Assembly: GCA_047125605.1 (NCBI GenBank) | Contig: CP138932.1 | Location: 310,001 to 374,000, forward strand | DNA from: JAKVBK01 sp022447275 | Lineage (GTDB): Bacteria; Pseudomonadota; Alphaproteobacteria; Rhodobacterales; Rhodobacteraceae | Direction of reading: 5' to 3' | DNA length: 64,000 nucleotides | Position numbers and translations under genes: made by a program | Notes under the pieces: generated by a model | The model's database searches: none | Seen by the model: the letters and a program-made list of their open reading frames with translations, nothing else | What the model was told of the DNA's origin: nothing | Part shown: positions 17,366 through 24,050 of the stretch, piece by piece | How the letters are laid out: each line of letters starts with the position of its first letter | How positions within the stretch are numbered: the first letter of the stretch is position 1

Positions 17366-17702
17366 ATTTTATCCTCGCATTTGACCAAGCACAGGACATG
17401 CCAAACCCACCTTCCAACACCCCGGTTTGTATGGCTGATACAGCGAAACCCTCTACGTCCGGTTTAAGTGTCCCTTAAAATTTGAGAGGGCTTGGTGATC
17501 GCTTTTGGAGGGTTTGCAAAATTGCTATTTGCAGATAATTTTTGGCAGAAGATTTGCAAATATGCGTCAAAAAGCTTTTGCATGCGCAGCAATACGGCTA
17601 TGCCCCTGCCAGCACACTTCATTGCGGCATCCTTGATGCTCGCTTGTCCAGATTGCGCTGAGGGGCGCCGGACATTGCAATAAAGAAAGGCACGATCCAC
17701 CC
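17366..17702. other. 337-base divergent regulatory region before pccB
   Basis: No gene is supported here. The part next to pccB is clearly more A+T-rich than its surroundings and holds the four TTTGCA-type sites listed separately. A TTAA-N7-TTAA element (17464-17478) sits nearer the small divergent gene. The base composition and motif density mark it as a promoter/operator region. Confidence 0.7.
17513..17584 (+). promoter_or_regulatory. Cluster of PccR-type TTTGCAAA operators upstream of pccB
   Basis: Perfect TTTGCAAA palindromes at 17513-17520 and 17553-17560, plus near matches TTTGCAGA at 17528-17535 and TTTGCATG at 17577-17584, all within 72 bases and 120-190 bases before the pccB start. 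The regulator gene nearby carries the same motif. From the published R. sphaeroides case, such palindromes are the PccR target in the pccB promoter. Binding here is inferred. Confidence 0.72.
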
Positions 17703-19235
17703 ATGAAGGATATTCTCGAACAGCTTGAGCAGCGTCGGGCCGATGCGCGGCTCGGGGGCGGACAGCGCCGCATCGATAGCCAGCACAAGAAGGGAAAGCT
17801 CACGGCGCGTGAGCGGATCGAATTGTTGCTGGATGACGGTTCCTTCGAGGAATTCGATATGTTCGTGGCGCATCGCTGCACCGAATTCGGTATGCAGGAG
17901 CAGCGCCCACCGGGAGATGGGGTTGTCACGGGTTGGGGCACGATCAATGGCCGTCAGGTCTATGTCTTTTCTCAGGATTTCACGGTGCTTGGGGGGTCTG
18001 TCTCTGAAACTCATGCCGCCAAGATCTGCAAGATCATGGACATGGCGATGCAGAACGGCGCGCCTGTCATCGGGATTAATGATTCCGGCGGCGCACGGAT
18101 TCAAGAAGGCGTCGACAGCCTTGCCGGCTACGGAGAGGTGTTCCAGCGCAATATTATGGCCTCCGGCGTTGTGCCGCAGATCAGCGTGATCATGGGCCCC
18201 TGTGCGGGGGGCGCGGTCTATTCCCCGGCGATGACGGATTTCATCTTTATGGTGAAAGACAGCTCCTACATGTTCGTCACCGGCCCGGACGTTGTCAAAA
18301 CGGTGACCAACGAACAGGTGACAGCCGAAGAGCTTGGCGGCGCTTCTACCCATACCCGCAAGAGCTCCGTTGCTGATGGCGCCTTCGAGAATGACGTGGA
18401 AGCTCTGGCCGAAGTGCGTCGCCTGGTGGATTTCCTGCCGCTCAACAACAAGGAAAAGCCCCCGGTTCGTCCGTTCTTTGACGCCCCTGACCGGGTTGAG
18501 AGCAGCCTCGATACGTTGATCCCCGACAATCCGAACATGCCCTATGACATGAAGGAATTGATCACCAAGATCGCGGATGAAGGTGACTTTTTCGAAATTC
18601 AGGCCGAGTTCGCGGCCAACATGATCACCGGCTTTATCCGCCTCGAAGGGCAGACCGTCGGCGTTGTGGCCAACCAGCCTCTCGTGCTGGCGGGCGTGCT
18701 GGATATCGACAGTGCGCGCAAGGCCGCGCGCTTTGTGCGGTTCTGTGATTGTTTCGAAATCCCGATCCTGTCGCTGGTCGATGTGCCCGGCTTCCTGCCC
18801 GGCACGACGCAGGAATATAACGGGGTAATCAAGCACGGCGCCAAGCTGTTGTTTGCCTATGGTGAAGCCACTGTGCCCAAGGTGACAGTGATCACCCGCA
18901 AGGCCTATGGTGGGGCGTATGTGGTGATGTCCTCAAAGCATCTGCGGGGCGATTTCAACTATGCTTGGCCCACGTCCGAAATTGCTGTGATGGGCGCGAA
19001 GGGCGCGGTGGAAATCCTCCATCGTGCGGATCTGGACGATGCTGAAAAGACGGCCGCGCACACAGAGCACTACGAAGACCGCTTCGCCAATCCCTTCGTT
19101 GCCGCCGAGCGGGGCTTTATCGACGAGGTGATCCAGCCGCGTTCGACCCGCCGCCGGGTGACGCGGGCTTTTGCCTCGCTGCGCAACAAGCGTGCGCAGA
19201 TGCCTTGGAAAAAGCACGACAACATCCCGCTCTGA
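17703..19235 (+). CDS. pccB: Propionyl-CoA carboxylase, beta (carboxyltransferase) subunit
   Basis: A 510-residue subunit that transfers CO2 from carboxybiotin to propionyl-CoA, giving (S)-methylmalonyl-CoA. The N-terminal carboxyltransferase half has RIELLLDDGSFEEFDMF and GINDSGGARIQEGVDSLAGYG (oxyanion/acyl-CoA region); the C-terminal half has VDVPGFLPGTTQEYNGVIKH and ITRKAYGGAYVVMSSKHL. The length and motifs match PccB; the C-terminal RRVTRAFASLRNKR is typical. Its partner pccA lies 2 kb downstream, with four small genes between. The preceding TTTGCAAA cluster suggests induction during growth on propionate or acetate. Confidence 0.95.
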   Translation: MKDILEQLEQRRADARLGGGQRRIDSQHKKGKLTARERIELLLDDGSFEEFDMFVAHRCTEFGMQEQRPPGDGVVTGWGTINGRQVYVFSQDFTVLGGSVSETHAAKICKIMDMAMQNGAPVIGINDSGGARIQEGVDSLAGYGEVFQRNIMASGVVPQISVIMGPCAGGAVYSPAMTDFIFMVKDSSYMFVTGPDVVKTVTNEQVTAEELGGASTHTRKSSVADGAFENDVEALAEVRRLVDFLPLNNKEKPPVRPFFDAPDRVESSLDTLIPDNPNMPYDMKELITKIADEGDFFEIQAEFAANMITGFIRLEGQTVGVVANQPLVLAGVLDIDSARKAARFVRFCDCFEIPILSLVDVPGFLPGTTQEYNGVIKHGAKLLFAYGEATVPKVTVITRKAYGGAYVVMSSKHLRGDFNYAWPTSEIAVMGAKGAVEILHRADLDDAEKTAAHTEHYEDRFANPFVAAERGFIDEVIQPRSTRRRVTRAFASLRNKRAQMPWKKHDNIPL

Positions 19236-19402
19236 GCAGGCGCAAACACAAAGGCACGCAAGGGAAACCGCGCGTGCCATTCCGCCCGCGTAGCAAGGCA
19301 AAGCCAGATGATCATCCGTTCAATGCAGCCTCTTCCTTCAGTCGACCGCGCGCCCGCAATCATGGTGGCGCGGTGGGCGTGTGAGCGCGTGGGCGCGATC
19401 GC

Positions 19403-19747
19403 ATGAGCAGGCCCCGCTGGCATATCCTCGACGACGGCGCTGAACTGGTTTTGGCGCGGCATCTGCCTGTGCGCATGGATGTGGCGGCCTCGGTGGTGCT
19501 GGCGGATGGCAGCCGCCACCGGGTGGCACGACAGATCCGGCAGGACATGTGGCGCGCCCTGCAAACCGTGCGTGGCTTTTCGCCGGTTGTGCGCGTGCGC
19601 CGCGAACAGGGCCGGCTTATGGTCTGTGCGGGTGGGCGGGTTGCTGCGCCCTTCAACAAAGCGGTGCTTGAGCACCGTATCGCAGACGTTTTGAACAAGC
19701 CGGAAGCGCGTGCGCGCTGGGTCAACTACGCGAGGGCAGGGGCATGA
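19403..19747 (+). CDS. Conserved-type small protein of unknown function in the pcc locus
   Basis: A 114-residue basic protein without signal peptide or membrane segment. It is rich in Arg and Val, with alternating strands (ELVLARHLPVRMDVAASVVLAD, SPVVRVRREQGRLMVCAGGRV) and an Ala/Arg-rich C-terminal helix. I recognise no domain. Its last four bases overlap the start of the next small exported-protein gene (ATGA), so the pair is translated together. Its place between pccB and pccA suggests co-transcription, but no function follows from sequence. Confidence 0.7.
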   Translation: MSRPRWHILDDGAELVLARHLPVRMDVAASVVLADGSRHRVARQIRQDMWRALQTVRGFSPVVRVRREQGRLMVCAGGRVAAPFNKAVLEHRIADVLNKPEARARWVNYARAGA

Positions 19748-20100
19748 TCCGGCTGGGGGTGTCTTTGGCGATCCTTGCTGCCCTGCCTGCGCAGGCCCAG
19801 CCGTCATTTGCCTTTCACGACCGCCATCTTGAGCAATTGCCCAGCGGTGATACCGCGCTTGTGCTGCGCTTTCTGAACCCCGATCTCAGCGCGCTGAGCT
19901 ATGCCGATGTGGCGCCCGGTCTGGATCAGTTGTGTGAAACAGAAGGCAGGGTGCAGTGGGCGGAGTTGCAGCCAACACCGGACGAGCTGGTGCTGGTCGT
20001 CATGGACCGTCCCATTCCACGCGGCACGGCAGATCCAGAGGCGACGCAATATATCTCTGCCTACCGGATCGATGCGCAGGAGGGCTGCATATGGCAGTAA
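19744..20100 (+). CDS. Small exported protein (possibly DUF6497-like) in the pcc locus
   Basis: 118 residues with a short signal peptide (MIRLGVSLAILAALPAQAQP; likely cut after QAQ), so periplasmic. The mature part contains LVLRFLNPDLSALSYADV, a pair of cysteines (LDQLCETEG and EGCIWQ near the very C-terminus) that could form a disulphide, and a DRPIPRGTADPEATQYISAY stretch. This resembles a small Rhodobacterales family I associate with DUF6497, but that is not verified. It overlaps the preceding gene by four bases. Confidence 0.72.
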   Translation: MIRLGVSLAILAALPAQAQPSFAFHDRHLEQLPSGDTALVLRFLNPDLSALSYADVAPGLDQLCETEGRVQWAELQPTPDELVLVVMDRPIPRGTADPEATQYISAYRIDAQEGCIWQ

Positions 20101-20249
20101 ATCCTGAATTGTGTGGGCCAAAGGCTGCCAGTGTGAGTCCGTGCGGCGACAGTTTGCCAGCCAATGGACAAGCCCTCTATTCTCAAAAGGGGTTCTCCGC
20201 TACCCTTTCGCGCGTGCCGGTCCATGCCGCGCGCATATCGAGAAATGGA

Positions 20250-20267
20250 GCGGGCCGCAAAGCCCGC
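20250..20267 (+). other. GC-rich hairpin before the small lipoprotein gene
   Basis: GCGGGC (20250-20255), a six-base loop, and GCCCGC (20262-20267) form a perfect 6-bp stem 23 bases before the lipoprotein start. It could be a leader or processing hairpin; with no T-tract it is not a clear terminator. Confidence 0.35.
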
Positions 20268-20290
20268 CGCCCCGAGAGCAGGAGCTTATT

Positions 20291-20419
20291 ATGTCCAACA
20301 CATTGCGCATCCTCGTCGCACTTGGTTTCGCCACTGTCGTGGCTGCCTGTGCTGAGCAGGAGGAAGTTATCTACGTCGAAGAGCCCGTGGTTTCAGAGCC
20401 GGTCTCTAACAAGTACTGA
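20291..20419 (+). CDS. Very small lipoprotein (42 residues)
   Basis: A 42-residue protein: a hydrophobic segment (LRILVALGFATVVAAC) ending in a lipobox with Cys20, then a short acidic tail of about 22 residues (EQEEVIYVEEPVVSEPVSNKY). Signal peptidase II processing would leave a membrane-anchored acidic peptide of about 23 residues. GGAG lies nine bases before the ATG. Small Rhodobacterales lipoproteins of this form are often unannotated. It sits in the small-gene run between pccB and pccA. Confidence 0.65.
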   Translation: MSNTLRILVALGFATVVAACAEQEEVIYVEEPVVSEPVSNKY

Positions 20420-20509
20420 TCGCATCGGGGGGCGGGCGGTTCCGCTGGCCCCTCATTCTGCATTCACCGCAGCCTCTGGTTGGCGCTGCCTGAAAGGGAG
20501 TGTCGCACC

Positions 20510-20920
20510 ATGATGAAGCATCGCGGCTTTCCGTCTCGTCTGACCGGGACAGATTTCCAGTTCACCATTCGCCGCCCTGCCAAGGGCACCCCGCCCGCCC
20601 TCAAGGCGCGCGAACGCTACCGCGACCGCCGCCCGGCCGATCGCCGCGCCGATGAAGGCTTCATGGCGGCGCTTTGGGCACAGTTCGGGGAAGACCCTTT
20701 CGAGCGCGGCAATCTGGATGCCGGGCGTCTGTGCTGGCTGTTTGGCCGCGAAGTGGTGGCGGCAGAAGACCCGTTTGATCCCGAAAGCTATGAGGCGTTG
20801 CTGCAGATCGATCTGCGCAAAGCACGCGCCGCGTTTCCCAATGTCTTTGTCGACGAGCAGCCTGAAGAGGATGCAGATGACGTGGACGGGGACGAAGATG
20901 ATGCGTGGGATTGGGCATGA
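20510..20920 (+). CDS. Small protein of unknown function upstream of pccA
   Basis: 136 residues from the ATG at 20510, preceded by AAGGGAG. The N-terminal half is strongly basic (FTIRRPAKGTPPALKARERYRDRRPADRRADEGF), the middle has FMAALWAQFGEDPFERGNLDAGRLCWLFGREVV, and the C-terminus is very acidic (EEDADDVDGDEDDAWDWA). There is no signal peptide or membrane segment. The charge split suggests a nucleic-acid- or protein-binding role, but I recognise no family. It precedes pccA in the same direction with a 328-base gap. Confidence 0.68.
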   Translation: MMKHRGFPSRLTGTDFQFTIRRPAKGTPPALKARERYRDRRPADRRADEGFMAALWAQFGEDPFERGNLDAGRLCWLFGREVVAAEDPFDPESYEALLQIDLRKARAAFPNVFVDEQPEEDADDVDGDEDDAWDWA

Positions 20921-21248
20921 TCTTGCGCATCGACTCCGATTTTGGGCGAAGCGCCGCGTCCGCAAACCTCCCCAGAATTGGCGGGTATTCTTTGCGCGCG
21001 ACTCTTGGCAGATTGCCTGTGACGAAGCGCAGTCCCTCCAGCAATATCGATAGCCTCGTCGCTGCCGTTTTCCGTCCCAAACGGCTGGGCCCGGTCGCAT
21101 TTGCGCCGGGCCTGCTGGTTGCTCAGATCAAATCCATGCTGACAGACTCTGGTCTGGCCACGTGCCGCCAGCCCCTGTCCCCGTTTTCACAGTTTGCACG
21201 CCACGATCCGTTCGCACCTGCTGCGAACCAAGACAAAGGACGACCGCC
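20921..21248. other. 328-base gap before pccA with an operator-like palindrome
   Basis: I see no gene here that I can support. Near its end it has a TTTGCA half-site (21193-21198) and a 7-bp inverted repeat (21210-21228) just before pccA, described separately. pccA may therefore have its own promoter rather than depending only on pccB. Confidence 0.5.
21210..21228 (+). promoter_or_regulatory. Operator-like inverted repeat before pccA
   Basis: GTTCGCA (21210-21216), five bases, then TGCGAAC (21222-21228): a perfect 7-bp inverted repeat ending 20 bases before the pccA ATG. It could bind a dimeric regulator or fold as an RNA hairpin near the ribosome binding site. It resembles, but does not match, the TTTGCAAA sites of pccB. 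Confidence 0.4.
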
Positions 21249-23294
21249 ATGTTCAAGAAGATCCTGATCGCCAACCGGGGCGAGATTGCCTGCCGGGTCA
21301 TCAAAACCGCCCGCAAAATGGGTATCAAGACGGTCGCGGTCTATTCGGATGCCGACCGCAATGCGCTGCATGTCAAAATGGCAGATGAGGCGGTGCATAT
21401 CGGCCCGCCCCCGGCCAATCAGTCTTACATCGTGATCGACAAGATCCTGCAGGCGATCAAGGACACTGGCGCCGAGGCCGTGCATCCGGGCTATGGCTTC
21501 CTGTCGGAGAACCCGAAATTCGCCGAGGCTCTGGAAGCCGCCGGCGTGGCCTTTATCGGCCCGCCCAAGGGGGCGATTGAGGCCATGGGTGACAAGATCA
21601 CCTCCAAGAAGATTGCCCAGGAGGCGGATGTGTCGACCGTGCCCGGCTATATGGGCCTGATCGAGGACGCCGATGAGGCGGTCAAGATCTCTAACCAGAT
21701 CGGCTATCCGGTGATGATCAAGGCCTCTGCCGGTGGCGGCGGCAAGGGGATGCGGATCGCGTGGGATGATCAGGAAGCGCGCGAGGGCTTTCAATCGTCT
21801 AAGAATGAGGCGGCAAACTCTTTCGGCGACGATCGCATTTTCATTGAGAAGTTCGTGACGCAGCCCCGTCACATCGAAATTCAGGTGCTCTGTGATGGTC
21901 ACGGCAATGCCATCTACCTCAACGAGCGGGAATGCTCGATCCAGCGCCGCAACCAGAAGGTTGTCGAAGAAGCGCCCAGCCCGTTCCTCGATGAGGCCAC
22001 CCGCAAGGCCATGGGCGATCAGTCTACAGCGCTGGCCAAGGCAGTTGGCTACACGTCCGCCGGCACGGTGGAATTCATCGTGGATGGGGATCGCAATTTC
22101 TATTTCCTTGAGATGAACACCCGCCTGCAGGTGGAACACCCGGTAACTGAACTGATCACCGGCGTCGACCTTGTCGAGCAGATGATCCGGGTTGCCGCGG
22201 GCGAGCCGCTCTCCATCTCGCAGGATGATGTGGGGATCCATGGATGGGCCATTGAAAACCGCCTCTATGCTGAGGATCCCTACCGCAACTTCCTGCCCTC
22301 GATCGGCCGGTTGACCCGGTATCGCCCGCCCTCGGAAGTGGCCGCCGGGCCGATGCTCTCGGAAGGCACCTGGCAGGGCGAAGCACCAACCGGAGATACG
22401 GCCGTGCGCAATGACACGGGCGTCTATGAAGGTGGCGAGATCTCGATGTTCTATGACCCGATGATCGCCAAGCTGTGCACATGGGGCCCAGACCGCGCCT
22501 CTGCCATCGAAGCCATGCGCAATGCGCTGGACGGCTTCGAGGTCGAGGGGATTGGTCACAATCTGCCCTTTGTGGCCGCCGTGATGGATCATCCAAAGTT
22601 TATCTCTGGCGACATGACCACGGCCTTTATCGCCGAGGAATATCCCGACGGTTTCGAAGGTGTGGAACTGCCCGCGGAGACGCTCCAGCACGTGGCCGCG
22701 GCTGCCGCGGCCATGACACGGGTGGCCGAGATACGCCGCACCCGCATTTCAGGCCGTATGGACAACCATACGCGCGTCGTCGGAGGCCAGAGCGTTGTCA
22801 CGCTGCAGGGGGCGACTTTCCCCGTCAGCATCGCAGCGGATCCCGAGGGCTCTGACGTGAGTTTCGAGGATGGCGCCGTGCTGCGGGTGGAAAGTGATTG
22901 GCTGCCCGGCCAGTCTCTGGCGCGGCTCAATGTGGGTGGCAATCCCATGGCGCTGAAGGTGGACAAGATCACCCATGGCTATCGCATCCGGTTCCGGGGA
23001 GCGGACATGAAGGTGCATGTGCGCAGCCCGCGTCAGGCAGAGCTTGCTGCGCTGATGCCCGAGAAGCTGCCGCCGGACACCTCCAAGATGCTGCTCTGCC
23101 CCATGCCGGGCCTCATCGTGAAGGTGGATGTGGAAGTTGGCGATGAGGTGCAGGAAGGCCAGGCGCTCTGCACGGTGGAAGCCATGAAAATGGAAAACAT
23201 CCTGCGCGCTGAGAAGAAGGCGATCGTCTCCAAGATCAATGCAGGGGCAGGCGACAGCCTCGCCGTTGACGAAGTCATCATGGAGTTCGAGTGA
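21249..23294 (+). CDS. pccA: Propionyl-CoA carboxylase, alpha (biotin carboxylase/carrier) subunit
   Basis: 681 residues from the ATG giving MFKKILIANRGEIACRV; the longer open frame upstream lacks family similarity. The biotin carboxylase domain (about 1-450) has HPGYGFLSENPKFAE, the ATP loop ASAGGGGKGMRIAW, ECSIQRRNQKVVEEAPS and EMNTRLQVEHPVTELITG. The BT region follows. The C-terminal biotin carrier domain has PMPGLIVKVDVEVGDEV and EAMKMEN, whose Lys carries biotin. It works with PccB as a dodecamer in the cytoplasm. The complete architecture is intact. It is 2 kb from pccB and 750 bases from the mutase gene. Confidence 0.96.
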   Translation: MFKKILIANRGEIACRVIKTARKMGIKTVAVYSDADRNALHVKMADEAVHIGPPPANQSYIVIDKILQAIKDTGAEAVHPGYGFLSENPKFAEALEAAGVAFIGPPKGAIEAMGDKITSKKIAQEADVSTVPGYMGLIEDADEAVKISNQIGYPVMIKASAGGGGKGMRIAWDDQEAREGFQSSKNEAANSFGDDRIFIEKFVTQPRHIEIQVLCDGHGNAIYLNERECSIQRRNQKVVEEAPSPFLDEATRKAMGDQSTALAKAVGYTSAGTVEFIVDGDRNFYFLEMNTRLQVEHPVTELITGVDLVEQMIRVAAGEPLSISQDDVGIHGWAIENRLYAEDPYRNFLPSIGRLTRYRPPSEVAAGPMLSEGTWQGEAPTGDTAVRNDTGVYEGGEISMFYDPMIAKLCTWGPDRASAIEAMRNALDGFEVEGIGHNLPFVAAVMDHPKFISGDMTTAFIAEEYPDGFEGVELPAETLQHVAAAAAAMTRVAEIRRTRISGRMDNHTRVVGGQSVVTLQGATFPVSIAADPEGSDVSFEDGAVLRVESDWLPGQSLARLNVGGNPMALKVDKITHGYRIRFRGADMKVHVRSPRQAELAALMPEKLPPDTSKMLLCPMPGLIVKVDVEVGDEVQEGQALCTVEAMKMENILRAEKKAIVSKINAGAGDSLAVDEVIMEFE

Positions 23295-23454
23295 TTGATC
23301 GCAGGCGGGCGCATATGGGTGGGGGCTGGGCCGGGCGACATGTCCGGGCTTGGCGCCTGCGCGCCTGTCCGGGCGCTGGGCGCGCGGGTGCTGGCGGAGC
23401 CGAAGTTGCTGTTGCCCGCCGTCAGACAGGCACCAGCGCCATGATGCACAAAGC

Positions 23455-23913
23455 TCAGCTTCCGCCGCGTGCGTCGTTTATCTCTTGCTGTCGCATGGGC
23501 ATCTTGTCGATCACGCGAGACAGTTCGCGCACAGCCCAGGGGCTGGGCTTGCGGAGTTTTACGCCCCCATCCTTGCCGATCAGCACCATCATGAACCCGC
23601 GGGGGCGCAGCTTTGTACGCAGCGCGGACTGCCCGTCCGGGTCGGTGTCCGTGATGATGACGACATCCCGGTCGGCCAGCGCCTTGGGGCGATCTGCCAG
23701 CAACCGCATCTGTTCGACAAAGCGGGGATCGGCGGGCGTGTCAGCGAACACCACAACGGGCCGCTTCTCCCATTTGAAATCCGCGATATCTACCTCAGCG
23801 GCGGACAGTGGCAGGGGATCGGCCTGCGCGCCTGTATCGCTTTGTGCGACGAGCGGGCTGGCCGTAACGGCAAAGGCGGCTGTGGCCGCAATCATGATCA
23901 TCGAGCGTTTCAT
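23455..23913 (-). CDS. Exported DUF4174 domain protein
   Basis: About 152 residues from the ATG at 23913 (MKRSMIMIAATAAFAVTASP), which gives a clean signal peptide ending LVAQSD; upstream in-frame ATGs at 23925 and 23970 are alternatives. The mature protein has the DUF4174 pattern: FKWEKRPVVVFADTPADPRF, then RDVVIITDTDPDG, LRPRGFMMVLIGKDGGVKLRKPSPW and a closing MPMRQQEI. This is a thioredoxin-like fold without the catalytic CxxC. It is probably periplasmic. It is opposite in direction to pccA and the mutase, between which it lies. Function is unknown. Confidence 0.82.
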   Translation of the reverse strand: MKRSMIMIAATAAFAVTASPLVAQSDTGAQADPLPLSAAEVDIADFKWEKRPVVVFADTPADPRFVEQMRLLADRPKALADRDVVIITDTDPDGQSALRTKLRPRGFMMVLIGKDGGVKLRKPSPWAVRELSRVIDKMPMRQQEINDARGGS

Positions 23914-24050
23914 TCCCTCGAACATAGGCATCCAATCGCCCAAGGCGAAGGCTATGATGCAGGAATTCACGCTCTTTTTTTGTTTCCGGCGGGGAAGCGG
24001 GATATTTGCATCCTCCCCCCGCGTGACGTTTTAGCGAAAGGATCCATCCG

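Noticed and set aside
17619..18836. A 405-codon minus-strand frame opposite pccB
   Set aside because: Shadow of pccB; it would also run into the operator region.
21123..22691. A 522-codon minus-strand frame opposite pccA
   Set aside because: Shadow of the biotin carboxylase gene; no start context and no similarity.
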